Position numbers and translations under genes: made by a program. A stretch of DNA of 64,000 nucleotides from Paraburkholderia caffeinilytica. Lineage in GTDB: Bacteria; Pseudomonadota; Gammaproteobacteria; Burkholderiales; Burkholderiaceae. How positions within the stretch are numbered: position 1 is the stretch's first letter; each line of letters begins with the position of its first letter. The stretch spans positions 3,658,001-3,722,000 of the forward strand of contig NZ_CP031467.1 of assembly GCF_003368325.1 (NCBI RefSeq), written 5' to 3'. The notes below the pieces were generated by a model that made no database searches, was not told the origin of the DNA, and was given only the letters and a program-made list of their open reading frames with translations. Below are positions 44,095 through 52,418 of this stretch, in pieces.

Positions 44095-44132
44095 AATAAA
44101 AAAGGCCGTTCCGATCGAAATCGGAACGGCCT
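44095..44132 (-). terminator. terminator downstream of the MFS gene
   Basis: A perfect 12-bp hairpin (44103-44114 with 44121-44132, loop of 6) is followed on the minus strand by a T-rich run (complement of AAATAAAAAA at 44094-44103). It lies 257 bases after the MFS stop and 191 bases before the divergent end of the TetR gene start, so it most likely ends minus-strand transcripts from the MFS gene. The stretch between the hairpin and the MFS stop contains no gene. Confidence 0.8.
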
Positions 44133-44388
44133 CGTATTGCTTGCTACCTGTGTTTGGCCTTGCGTTTGTTTTCTGGCGCCGGCTGCGCGCGCGCTTTACT
44201 GCTTTACCGCTTTGCGTTTGCCTCGCGCCAGTGCTGCCTGTATTGCTCGCTTGTTGCTTGACAGCGGTCCAAGCCGCCTTGGTAGCTATTGTGCACGATA
44301 ACGCGCCGGCGAAATAGCTGTTTAGTTCGAACGCTTAAAGCTGTGCCGCGATCTCTCGAGGGGACTTCCTTCGGACTGATGGATTTCC

Positions 44389-45609
44389 CTAGGTGCTTGC
44401 CGCGACTTCTTTCGCCGACTGCGTCATGTCGATGCCGCGGCGCTCGCGGCTGAACGGAATCAGCGCGGCGATCACCACCACGACGATACCGATCACGATG
44501 GCCATGATCAGCGCGTAGTTGTTGCCATGTGCCTCGGCGGCGCTCGCCTGCAGCGGGCCGTTCACCGACGCGATCAGATTGCCGAGCTGGTACACGAGGC
44601 CCGGGAACGTCGCGCGAATTTCATCGGGGGAGATTTCGTTCAGGTGCACCGGAATCACGCCCCACGCACCCTGCACGGAGATCTGCATCAGGAACGCGCC
44701 GGCTGCGAGCAGCACAGGCGTGGACGAGAAAGCCCACAGCGGCAACACCGGCAACGCGATCAAGGCGGCGATGAAGATCGCGCGCTTGCGGCCGATCTTC
44801 TCCGAGAACCAGCCGAAGAACAGACCGCCGCAAATCGCGCCGATGTTCAGCGTGATCGTGATCCACGACACGGTATGCGCGTCGAACCCATGCTGCACGC
44901 GCAGGAAGGTCGGATACAGATCCTGCGAACCGTGCGAGAAGAAGTTGAACGCGGTCATCAGCACGATCGCATAGAGCGACAGCCCGATGTTCTGCTTCAA
45001 GGTGGCGACGAGACCCGGATGCTCTCTCTTCTCGAGCGTCTTGAAGGCCGGCGACTCCGGCACATGCGCGCGCACGTACAGCACGAGCAACGCGGGCAGC
45101 ACGCCGACGAAGAACATGCCGCGCCAGCCGATGTATTGATAGAAGACGCCGAACACGACCGAGGCGAGCAGGTAGCCGCTCGGATAGCCGGCCTGCAGGA
45201 GACCCGAGACGATGCCGCGCGACTTGGGCGGCACGGTTTCCATCGTCAGTGCGCCGCCCACACCCCATTCGCCGCCCATCGCGATACCGAACAGCGCGCG
45301 CAGCACGAGCAGGGTGGTCAGGTTGGGCGAAAAGCCGGACAGCAATTCCAGCAGCGAGAAGCACGCGATGTTGACCATCAGCGTGGGACGGCGGCCGTAC
45401 TTGTCGGCGAGCCAGCCGAAAATCAATGCGCCGACTGGACGCATTATCAGAGTCAGCATGATGCCGAAGGCAACCGTCGGGATTTTTGTATTGAATTCCG
45501 CCGCGATATCTTTCAGCACGAACACCATTAGAAAGAAATCGAATGCGTCGAGAGTCCAGCCCAGATAGGCGGCGATCGTGACGTTTCTCTGTTCCCGTGT
45601 CCAGCTCAT
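44389..45609 (-). CDS. MFS transporter, sialate:H+ symporter (SHS)-like
   Basis: A 406-residue major facilitator protein with 12 predicted helices. The start MSWTREQRNVTIAAYLGWTLDAFDFFLMVFVLKDIAAEF and GWLADKYGRRPTLM fit the SHS branch, whose members carry carboxylates such as sialate, lactate or pyruvate. Other MFS features are RALFGIAMGGEWGVGGALTMETVPPKSRGIVSGLLQAGYPSGYLLA and FGWFSEKIGRKRAIF. GGAGAACC precedes the ATG. Likely monocistronic with its own terminator; substrate inferred from family only. Confidence 0.87.
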   Translation of the reverse strand: MSWTREQRNVTIAAYLGWTLDAFDFFLMVFVLKDIAAEFNTKIPTVAFGIMLTLIMRPVGALIFGWLADKYGRRPTLMVNIACFSLLELLSGFSPNLTTLLVLRALFGIAMGGEWGVGGALTMETVPPKSRGIVSGLLQAGYPSGYLLASVVFGVFYQYIGWRGMFFVGVLPALLVLYVRAHVPESPAFKTLEKREHPGLVATLKQNIGLSLYAIVLMTAFNFFSHGSQDLYPTFLRVQHGFDAHTVSWITITLNIGAICGGLFFGWFSEKIGRKRAIFIAALIALPVLPLWAFSSTPVLLAAGAFLMQISVQGAWGVIPVHLNEISPDEIRATFPGLVYQLGNLIASVNGPLQASAAEAHGNNYALIMAIVIGIVVVVIAALIPFSRERRGIDMTQSAKEVAAST

Positions 45610-46097
45610 TGATGGTTCTCCTGAGTCTCCAATAGCCCGTGTTCGGCAACGGGCGGCTCTGCGGCCCCGCGCGACCCGTGGTGCGGGTTTCGAGCGAGTG
45701 TACGCCGAGTGTTAAACGCCTGCATGGTTGAAGCCTCGTTTATCCGTATTAATCCCTGGAGCGAATTTCAGTGCGAATCTCAATGCATGGAGTATGTCGG
45801 CCAAATGTAATTGTTGTATTAAGCATGTTTGATTTGTTGTTTGTTATTTGTAATATATTTTTTATCCTTCCGACGGAGCTGATTTGGTCAATCTTATTGA
45901 CGTGTGTCGAGCGTTTGTCGAGGCCGTACTCGCGGGATTCAGGTTGGCGGCACCGGATGCAGGTGTCGTGGACTCCCGCAATCCGGACGGTCCACCCGAG
46001 TGCGATTTCGTTGGGAGGCCGGTGCGTTCAATCTATGCAAGCGACGCATCAGTCGAGTAGAAAAAGCAATTTGATTCATGTTGCGACGCGGAATAAG
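45610..46097. other. 488-bp gap, partly AT-rich
   Basis: No gene is seen. 45780-45890 is markedly AT-rich (stretches such as GTTTGATTTGTTG and TAATATATTTTTT), unlike surrounding DNA. It lies between the divergent MFS and ClC genes and should carry both promoters. The ClC frame is open through here, but the translated sequence is not protein-like and lacks an SD. Confidence 0.6.
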
Positions 46098-47489
46098 ATG
46101 GCCGCCATCAATTCATTCAGCCTCTGTCGACGCACCATGTCAGTCAAATCAATCACTTCAGCGCAACGGCCCCGCGCGCGCAGTCCACTTGCGGCACTCG
46201 CCGTCGTCACTTTGCTGACGGGGATCGGCGCCGGTCTCGGCGGCATGCTGCTCGCCTTGCTGCTGCATGGCATTCAGCACCTTGCCTACGGCTACAGCGC
46301 GACGCACGTCATCAGTAGCGAGAGTTTTCTGCAAGGTGTCACCGACGCCACGCCTGAGCGGCGTGTGCTCGTTCTGACGATGTGCGGACTGGTGGCCGGG
46401 CTCGGCTGGTGGCTGCTGTATCGCTTCGGAAGGCCGCTCGTGAGTATTCGCCAGGCGGTCAAGTCCGACGATCCGCGCATGCCCGTGCCGAGCACCGTTG
46501 CGCATGCGTTGCTGCAGATCGTCACGGTGGCGCTCGGTTCGCCGCTCGGGCGCGAAGTCGCGCCGCGCGAGATCGGTTCGGTGCTGGCCGGCTGGCTCTC
46601 GCACCGCGCGGGCTTGTCGGTCGAGCAGAGCCGGATCATGGTTGCATGCGGTGCCGGCGCGGGTCTGGCCGCCGTCTACAACGTGCCGCTCGGCGGCGCG
46701 GTGTTCGTGCTCGAAGTCCTGTTGGGCACGTTTGGCTGGAAGGCATGGGTGCCGGCGGTGGTGACGTCGGCGGTGGCGGCACGGGTCGCGCAATTCGGCC
46801 TGGGCAATGAGCATCAGTATCTGGTGCCGTCGTTGACGGTGAGTACCTCGCTGGTCGTTTGGTCCGCGGTGTGCGGACCGATTTTCGGTGCCGCGGCATG
46901 GGGCTTTACGGAGCTGACGAAGCGCGCGCGTGCCGCGGCGCCCAGGGACTGGCGTTTGCCGGTGTTGTCGCTGTTGAACTTCGCGATCATCGGCGTGCTG
47001 GCGATGCACTTTCCGCAGTTGCCAGGCAATGGCAAAGGTCCTGCGGGACTGGCGTTCGACGGCAACTTGACGATGACGCTCGCGGCCATGTTGCTGGCGC
47101 TGAAGGTGGCGATCACCACGAGTAGTTTGCGTGCGGGCGCCGAAGGCGGCTTGTTGACACCGGGGCTTGCGAATGGCGCGTTGTTGGCGATCGTGCTCGG
47201 CGGGACATGGAGCCTGTTCTGGCCCGGCACTTCTTCAGGCGCTTTTGCCGTTGTCGGCGCGACGTCGTTTCTGGCTGCTTCGATGCAGATGCCGATGACA
47301 GCCGTGGTGCTCGTTTTTGAATTTACGCGGGTGAGCCAGGACTTTCTGATTCCGGTTCTGCTTGCGGTCGGCGGCGCTGTATTGAGTTTTCAGGTGTGCG
47401 TAAAGTGGGCGCTAAAGTGGGCGCCGGCGCTGCAGTTCGGTTCAGGTTTTAGTTGGGGTGGCGCGGGCAAAGCGAGCGGAAACCGGTAG
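46098..47489 (+). CDS. ClC-family chloride channel/transporter
   Basis: A 463-residue ClC protein with multiple helices. Family motifs are divergent: GSPLGREVAPREIG replaces the GREGP stretch (gating Glu kept, GP altered), GAGAGLAAVYNVPLGGAVFVLE corresponds to the GIAAAFNxPxxGxxFxxE region, and GAEGGLLTPGLANGALL to the GGxFxPxxxxGA loop. The end shows MQMPMTAVVLVFEFTRV, typical of ClC. The start is uncertain: ATG 46098 has a weak GGA, while ATG 46137 has no SD. The transport role (Cl- channel or Cl-/H+ exchange) is not settled by sequence. Confidence 0.85.
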   Translation: MAAINSFSLCRRTMSVKSITSAQRPRARSPLAALAVVTLLTGIGAGLGGMLLALLLHGIQHLAYGYSATHVISSESFLQGVTDATPERRVLVLTMCGLVAGLGWWLLYRFGRPLVSIRQAVKSDDPRMPVPSTVAHALLQIVTVALGSPLGREVAPREIGSVLAGWLSHRAGLSVEQSRIMVACGAGAGLAAVYNVPLGGAVFVLEVLLGTFGWKAWVPAVVTSAVAARVAQFGLGNEHQYLVPSLTVSTSLVVWSAVCGPIFGAAAWGFTELTKRARAAAPRDWRLPVLSLLNFAIIGVLAMHFPQLPGNGKGPAGLAFDGNLTMTLAAMLLALKVAITTSSLRAGAEGGLLTPGLANGALLAIVLGGTWSLFWPGTSSGAFAVVGATSFLAASMQMPMTAVVLVFEFTRVSQDFLIPVLLAVGGAVLSFQVCVKWALKWAPALQFGSGFSWGGAGKASGNR

Positions 47490-47810
47490 CCGTGACGCTA
47501 ACACCCGTGACGTTAACGCCTTACTAAAGTTCTGATGATTCTCGTGTTCGCAAGCCATCGCCGTACAGGGATAGTCCCAGCACTCGAAATGCTTTACATC
47601 TGGTAAGTATTTTACTATTCTAAATTATACGGATGGAAAGCATAAAAATTGTCATCGATAAGCGGTGAATCGAACAACACCAGGTTCGATTGTTGATGGA
47701 ACGCCGATCTTTGAACCTTGGCCTGCCGTATGTGAGTTCGGCGAAGTGTTCCCCGGACATTTCACGTACCAGGGGGAAGGGGATGATCTGTCGGTACGGA
47801 GGCAAGCCAA
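47490..47810. other. 321-bp AT-richer gap
   Basis: No gene. Near-identical CGTGACGCTAAC and CGTGACGTTAAC (47491-47517) follow the ClC stop, then an AT-rich patch (47580-47660). Good promoter elements for the small gene at 47811 were not identified. Confidence 0.5.
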
Positions 47811-48083
47811 ATGAGCCCAATTACAGTGATTTCCGCACCGGAGCGTGTGAGATTCGCGCAGCAGTCGCTTCGTTCGGTGGTGGAGAAATGGCTTAGACCG
47901 ACGCCGGCCGCACCTGCCCGAGTGAGCGACTTCAGTCGACTGGCGATCGGCGGCACGCGCTTCGTGCGCGTCGAGGTGTCGCGGCAGGAGCGGCGGGTTT
48001 CCTTCTTGTTCTTCCGGCACATCGACGGTACGTGGAATGTCTTTCCGCCAGCGGCGCCGCGTCCGATGACGAAATTCTATTGA
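47811..48083 (+). CDS. hypothetical 90-residue protein
   Basis: The ATG at 47811 is preceded by GGAGGC at a spacing of about 9 bases, which favours a real gene. The 90 residues (MSPITVISAPERVRFAQQSLRSVVEKWL... DFSRLAIGGTRFVRVEVSRQERRVSFLFFRHIDGTWNVFPPAAPRPMTKFY) look like a small alpha/beta domain without signal or membrane segment. I do not recognise a family. It may be an orphan in this group. Confidence 0.55.
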   Translation: MSPITVISAPERVRFAQQSLRSVVEKWLRPTPAAPARVSDFSRLAIGGTRFVRVEVSRQERRVSFLFFRHIDGTWNVFPPAAPRPMTKFY

Positions 48084-48307
48084 ATGGTCCCTGCGCCGGC
48101 CACGCGCCTGGATGGCCGTCGTTTGAGCGTGTCTCTACTGTCGCGTTGATGACGCAGTAGCCGATAGAGCGCACCGCTCGCTCGGAAATCGGGCGAATCC
48201 TGCATGAGCCTGGTGATGCGATGCCACCCGGCTTGCGCAACCACCTCGCCAACCTGACAGAGCTTTTCGTACTCTTGTCCTTCTGCAAGTTCTTCTCGTC
48301 GTGCCAT
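48077..48307 (-). CDS. hypothetical 76-residue protein (doubtful)
   Basis: From ATG 48307 the frame encodes 76 residues with a plausible helical composition (ARREELAEGQEYEKLCQVGEVVAQAGWHRITRLMQDSPDFRASGALYRLLRHQRD). There is no clear SD, and starts 9 or 87 bases upstream are also possible. Its stop overlaps the convergent 47811 gene by 7 bases. No family is recognised; it could be a spurious frame. Confidence 0.35.
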   Translation of the reverse strand: MARREELAEGQEYEKLCQVGEVVAQAGWHRITRLMQDSPDFRASGALYRLLRHQRDSRDTLKRRPSRRVAGAGTIQ

Positions 48308-48390
48308 GCCAGGCATGCTGACACGGCACACGAGAAGTTGGCACTGGGCGCGCATAAAACCACTTCTGGCGAAGCACAGTGGCGTGCGGT

Positions 48391-48765
48391 TCACGAGCCG
48401 AAAAAGAGATTGCAGAAACTGACGGGTCCGACACAGGTCGACGGATTCGAGGGATGCGTATCCTGTTTTTTGTGACCGGCATCGCTCATACCCTTCATTT
48501 CGGCGCCCATGCCACTGTCGCTTGTTTGTTGCTGGGGCATGGCGGTTTGCTGTTCAGCGTCCTGGGTGGCTACTTTGGCCTCCGCGGCCTGGATATCGGC
48601 AGGATAGGTGGCGTCATCGGTAGCCGAAGGGTTGTATCCAGCCTGTTCGAGCCTGATGAGATCGGCACGCACGTCCGCTCGGGTCTTTTCCTGAGCCTGC
48701 GCGTTGATCGCAATGCCCATTCCGGAGGCGAGAATCAGGGTGAAAATCATGGTTCGCTTATTCAC
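48391..48765 (-). CDS. exported DUF4148 family protein
   Basis: A 124-residue exported protein of the DUF4148 family, common as multiple paralogues in Burkholderiales. The signal peptide (TMIFTLILASGMGIAINAQAQ) is followed by the family motif KTRADVRADLIRLEQAGYNPSATDDATYPADIQAAEAKV, then a Gln/Met/Gly-rich tail. Start is the GTG at 48765, with GGAG 8 bases upstream. Function is unknown. The C-terminal residues (GPVSFCNLFFGS) look atypical, so the last part may have been altered by a frameshift. Confidence 0.82.
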   Translation of the reverse strand: MNKRTMIFTLILASGMGIAINAQAQEKTRADVRADLIRLEQAGYNPSATDDATYPADIQAAEAKVATQDAEQQTAMPQQQTSDSGMGAEMKGMSDAGHKKQDTHPSNPSTCVGPVSFCNLFFGS

Positions 48766-49116
48766 TTTGGACTCCAATGTAAGTGATTGAGAGTTGCTGC
48801 CCGCTTCAATATGAGAGGATCGAGACGCGGCAGTCGTCATGAGCGTGCTCACACTACGGTATACAGGGAGCGGGCGCCGTTTATTCCCAAAGTTGCCAAA
48901 GGTTGCAGATGCCGGGGGGCTGGAGGACATGCCGATGGACGGCGATGGGAGGAACGCCAGGAAGGTTCCATGCGAGTCGCGACGGGGTCTCGCCGGCGAC
49001 CTCACGGTGGTCGAGGAACCCGGCTCATCCGTGAATTCGATGACCCGCCATTGCCTGCGTTGATGCAAATTTCGAAGGTTGCCGGGAGGGGACGCCTCCC
49101 GCGGCATTCCTATAGG
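48766..49116. other. 351-bp gap upstream of DUF4148
   Basis: No supportable gene; it carries the promoter of DUF4148 on the minus strand. Short frames on both strands lack SD sequences and family hints. Confidence 0.5.
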
Positions 49117-49656
49117 TCAAATTCCCATGCGTCCAGCAACGCCGTCGCGGTCGATGAACTTGTGTTTCAAGGCGGCGGCGATATGCGCAATCAGCAGGAG
49201 CGCAAGCGTCAGCACCAACCCGCGGTGAAGCGTGTCAGTCAGCAAGCGCAAAGGTTCGTCCCGGCCAATGAAGACAGGCATGTTCACCAAACCAAAGAAA
49301 CTTACCGGATGTGCGCCCGCTAGTCGGTGCACGTAACCCGCAAGCGGCACCAGGAACAGCAGTACGTACAGCGTCCCGTGCAACACGCTTGCGCAATACG
49401 CTTGCCACTTCGCGATGCTGGACGGGAGTGTCGGCGGTGTATGCATAACGCGCCACAGCAGGCGTGGTGCCATCAGCATGAAGATCAGGCTGCCGATCGA
49501 TGCGTGATAGAACAGGATGCCGTTGAAGCGAGGTGAGTTATGCGGGAATGTATCCATGTAGAGTCCGATCGGCAGGTTCAACAGGATCAGGAGCGCAATG
49601 GACCAGTGCGTGACGATGGCAAAGCGTGTGTAAGTGTCATTGTTGGCGCGGGACAT
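49117..49656 (-). CDS. cytochrome b561 family protein
   Basis: A 179-residue four-helix inner-membrane cytochrome b. Haem-ligand candidates are the His of AIVTHWSIALLILLNLPIG, FYHASIGSLIFMLMAPRLLWR, LHGTLYVLLFLVPLAGYVHR and LHRGLVLTLALLLIAHIAAALKHKF, the pattern of the CybB/b561 family. It transfers electrons from the quinol pool, possibly to a periplasmic acceptor. The ATG at 49656 has GTGAG about 7 bases upstream. Confidence 0.88.
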   Translation of the reverse strand: MSRANNDTYTRFAIVTHWSIALLILLNLPIGLYMDTFPHNSPRFNGILFYHASIGSLIFMLMAPRLLWRVMHTPPTLPSSIAKWQAYCASVLHGTLYVLLFLVPLAGYVHRLAGAHPVSFFGLVNMPVFIGRDEPLRLLTDTLHRGLVLTLALLLIAHIAAALKHKFIDRDGVAGRMGI

Positions 49657-49980
49657 GAAAGATCTCACTTTTCAGAATAATGTGACGGGCTGAGCCTCGC
49701 TTGCCAGATCAATCGGCAATGCAAATTGCGCGGCCGCAAACGGAAAGATCATCTCAAAGCCGGATTTATTCCCGTCGCTCGCGTCAAAGTGGTTGCGCCT
49801 GCTCTGAATGCAGCGAGCCTCTGGTCATTGAACCCGAAGCAAACCGCCAATACGCGTGATTTATTCCCGTTCGGCTGCCAACACGCCAGTCCTTCGGGAA
49901 TAACTTCACTCGAGTTCCGGTATGAACAAGGCACCCTCCCGATGCTTCGGGACTGGTGGACCACGGTTCGGGAGAAGGAC
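49657..49980. other. 324-bp divergent promoter region with repeated TTATTCCCGT
   Basis: GATTTATTCCCGT occurs twice in direct orientation (49763-49775 and 49858-49870), and the inverse GGGAATAA follows at about 49896. Between the divergent cytochrome b561 and DUF1269 genes, these copies may be a regulator's binding sites. An open frame crosses the region but its translation is not protein-like upstream of the DUF1269 start. Confidence 0.45.
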
Positions 49981-50490
49981 ATGAGACGTATCTATTTTCT
50001 ATTGCCGAATGTGCATAGCGCGCACACGATTACTAACGAACTTCTGCTATTGCGGGTCGAGTGGCGACATATCCATGTGATCGCCAATCACACTGTGCCG
50101 CTCAAGGATTTGCCAGAAGCCACGCTGGCGCAACGCAGCGATCTGTTGCCTGCTCTCGCGAGAGGGGTGGCAATGGGCGGTCTCACGGGGACGCTGGCTG
50201 GACTTGCCGCACTGGCGTTCCCGCCGGCCGGCCTGACGATTGCAGGCGGCGCGGTCGTGGCGATCACGCTATGCGGCGCCGGCTTCGGTGCATGGGCGGC
50301 GACGATGATCGGTGTCGATGTACCGAATACGCGGCTCAATCGCTTTGAACAGGCTATAGAAAAAGGCGAACTGCTGATGATGGTCGATGTCGTGAAAGAT
50401 CGCGTCGAAGAAATCGAGGAAGTGATCAAGCTGCATCACGCCGAGGCCGACATCCAGGGAACGGACCCGACGATTCCGGCGTTTCCGTGA
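49981..50490 (+). CDS. DUF1269 membrane protein
   Basis: A 169-residue protein of the DUF1269 family. The N-terminus MRRIYFLLPNVHSAHTITNELLLLRVEWRHIHVIAN is typical, and the middle has two glycine-rich hydrophobic helices (GVAMGGLTGTLAGLAALAFPPAGLTIAGGAVVAITLCGAGFGAWAATMIG). The C-terminal part (AIEKGELLMMVDVVKDRVEEIEEVI) is amphipathic. Function is unknown; members are small inner-membrane proteins seen in stress contexts. ATG 49981 has GGAGAAGGAC directly upstream. Confidence 0.83.
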   Translation: MRRIYFLLPNVHSAHTITNELLLLRVEWRHIHVIANHTVPLKDLPEATLAQRSDLLPALARGVAMGGLTGTLAGLAALAFPPAGLTIAGGAVVAITLCGAGFGAWAATMIGVDVPNTRLNRFEQAIEKGELLMMVDVVKDRVEEIEEVIKLHHAEADIQGTDPTIPAFP

Positions 50491-50552
50491 CGCCGCGTAG
50501 TGTCATCTGGTTCCATCGCAATGGCGCGGTCCGCGATGATGTGAGGACCAAT

Positions 50553-50735
50553 ATGAACGACAGAAAGCTCGCCGTCGCGCGGCGCGGTGGTGCCCTTGCC
50601 CCAGTGTGCTGTGAAGAGGAGGCCATGCGGGTCGTTGATCCGCTCTGCCAGTTCTTTCTGGTCTGTCTCAATGTGGCCTATACCCTCAGCAAGTTTTCGA
50701 TGAGCATGCTGATGGTCGGTAGAGAAATGATGTAG
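50553..50735 (+). CDS. possible small protein after DUF1269
   Basis: A 60-residue frame with GAGG about 8 bases before ATG 50553. The C-terminal half is hydrophobic (LCQFFLVCLNVAYTLSKFSMSMLM). A longer version would start at GTG 50487, overlapping the DUF1269 stop. No family recognised; could be spurious. Confidence 0.3.
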   Translation: MNDRKLAVARRGGALAPVCCEEEAMRVVDPLCQFFLVCLNVAYTLSKFSMSMLMVGREMM

Positions 50736-50799
50736 CCAGTCTCACGAACGTTTCGAGGCAACGCTGCGACGCGATCGTCAGGCGCCGCTTGCCCGCCCG

Positions 50800-51258
50800 C
50801 TAAGGCAGGTCGTCAAGCGCCCCCGCATTCTCATACAACTTGAGCAGCATGGAGCGAAGCGCCTGAACGTCGTTTGCCGTGAAACCGGAGAGGAGAACCG
50901 ACTCATGTTGCTTGCCGACGGGAATGATGCGCGAAGCAAGATCCTCCCCCTTCTTTGTCAGGGCAATCCTGATTGATCGGCCATCCGTCGCACTCCTCTC
51001 ACGCTTGACCAGCTCCTGACTTTCAAGACGATCGATGATCCGCGACAGGGCGGAAATATCCGATGTCGCATGCAGCGACAGTTCCGATACGGTCTGGTGC
51101 GGCACGTAAAGCAACGAGAGACAGACTCGCCACTCGCTGAGGTTCAGGTCAAACGGTTTCAGTGCCTTCGCGAACGCGTTTCCCATCCTGCTCACAGCAC
51201 GTGTCAGCAGGAAGGGAACTGCCTGTTCGAGTTCTTGCTGTCGCTTGAGTGTCTTCAT
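50800..51258 (-). CDS. MarR-family regulator of the aromatic cluster
   Basis: A 152-residue winged-helix repressor. The HTH is in PHQTVSELSLHATSDISALSRIIDRLESQELVKRERSATDGRSIRIALTKKGEDLA, a complete MarR fold. It is divergent from the decarboxylase operon, with a perfect 15-bp inverted repeat between them. MarR proteins of this class usually release DNA when bound to an aromatic acid, so control of the neighbouring operon is likely. The start at 51258 (MKTLKRQQELEQAVPFLL) is chosen on family length; the SD is weak. Confidence 0.88.
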   Translation of the reverse strand: MKTLKRQQELEQAVPFLLTRAVSRMGNAFAKALKPFDLNLSEWRVCLSLLYVPHQTVSELSLHATSDISALSRIIDRLESQELVKRERSATDGRSIRIALTKKGEDLASRIIPVGKQHESVLLSGFTANDVQALRSMLLKLYENAGALDDLP

Positions 51259-51298
51259 GATCGTCTTGGGCCGAGGGTTTACGTGCGTGTTCGTATTT

Positions 51299-51340
51299 GA
51301 TTTTTCAACTATACTCCAACGCAAATATAGTTGAAAAATC
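51299..51340. promoter_or_regulatory. 15-bp perfect inverted repeat, candidate MarR operator and bidirectional promoter
   Basis: GATTTTTCAACTATA (51299-51313) and TATAGTTGAAAAATC (51326-51340) are perfect inverted arms around a 12-base spacer. By symmetry each strand carries TTCAAC-N16-TATAGT, a plausible sigma-70 promoter (-10 five of six to consensus), so bound repressor would cover both promoters. The pattern is seen; binding is inferred. Confidence 0.65.
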
Positions 51341-51424
51341 ATATAAATTTTAACCGGGCGACCTTGGATGGTCAGCCCCCTTCTGACGTAAGCGAGGCTT
51401 CACACGTCGAACCGGAGCGGATTG

Positions 51425-52396
51425 ATGAGAAACAAGATTGCACTTGAAGAGCACTTTGCGATAGACCTCACCATCGGGCAGTCGCAAGGTTATGCCCCGC
51501 CTCACCTTTGGGACATTCTGAAGTCGAACCTGATGGACATCGAGCAGCAGAGACTCGAACGGATGGAGGCGGGCGGAACAGAGTATTCGATCCTGTCGCT
51601 CAACTCGCCGGGCACCCAGGGCATCCCGGACGCCAAACAGGCGATCGATGTCGCGCGGCGGGCCAATGATGTTCTCGCCGAACATGTTTCCCGGCATCCC
51701 ACTCGCCTGGGCGGGTTCGCCGCGTTGCCGATGCAGGACCCCGAAGCAGCGGCGCGTGAGCTCGAACGAACCGTGAAGGATCTGGGATTTCACGGCTTCA
51801 TGGTGAATGGCTTTTCCCAGGTGCGCGATGAGGATAATGTCGTCTACTACGACGCCCCGCAGTACACCGATTTCTGGGCGAGCGCAGCGGCGCTCGGCAA
51901 GCCTTTCTACATGCATCCCCGCGATCCGTTGCCGTCCCGTGAACCGATCTACGACGGGTTTCCGTGGCTGACCGCTGCGACCTGGGCGTTCGCGGTTGAA
52001 ACGAGTATTCACGCACTGAGGTTGATGACGTCAGGTTTGTTCGACCGCAATCCCGGGTTGCAGATGATTCTCGGCCATCTGGGTGAAGGCATTCCCTTCA
52101 ACGTCTGGCGCGTCGACCACATTCTCCAGAAGGCGCCGCGAGGCGTGCCCTGCAAGCGCAGCGTCGGCGAATATCTCAGGGAGAACGTGTACGTCACGAC
52201 GAGCGGGAATTTCAGAACCCAGACTCTGTTGTCCACGATGCTGGAAATGGGCAGTGACCGGATCATGTATTCGGTCGACTATCCGTTCGAAACGCATGAT
52301 GAAGCATCCACGTGGTTCGACACGTGCTCGATCAGCGAAACTGACCGTGTGAAGATTGGACGGGAAAACGCACGACGTCTGTTCGGTCTTGAATGA
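51425..52396 (+). CDS. resorcylate/dihydroxybenzoate-type decarboxylase (amidohydrolase family)
   Basis: A 323-residue metal-dependent decarboxylase of the gamma-resorcylate/2,3-dihydroxybenzoate type. The metal ligands are in place: Glu8 and His10 (ALEEHF), His164 (FYMHPRDP) and Asp285 (YSVDYPFE), plus His218 in GHLGEGIPF. In this family Mn or Zn supports reversible decarboxylation of an ortho-hydroxybenzoate. The ATG at 51425 follows CGGAGCGGATTG. First of a five-gene run (decarboxylase, aldehyde dehydrogenase, MFS, BON protein, FAD hydroxylase). The exact acid cannot be read from the sequence. Confidence 0.87.
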   Translation: MRNKIALEEHFAIDLTIGQSQGYAPPHLWDILKSNLMDIEQQRLERMEAGGTEYSILSLNSPGTQGIPDAKQAIDVARRANDVLAEHVSRHPTRLGGFAALPMQDPEAAARELERTVKDLGFHGFMVNGFSQVRDEDNVVYYDAPQYTDFWASAAALGKPFYMHPRDPLPSREPIYDGFPWLTAATWAFAVETSIHALRLMTSGLFDRNPGLQMILGHLGEGIPFNVWRVDHILQKAPRGVPCKRSVGEYLRENVYVTTSGNFRTQTLLSTMLEMGSDRIMYSVDYPFETHDEASTWFDTCSISETDRVKIGRENARRLFGLE

Positions 52397-52418
52397 TTCG
52401 GAAAACAGGAGAAACAGT

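Noticed and set aside
44002..44317. Small frames between the TetR and MFS genes
   Set aside because: They cross the strong terminator hairpin and have no SD or recognisable domain.
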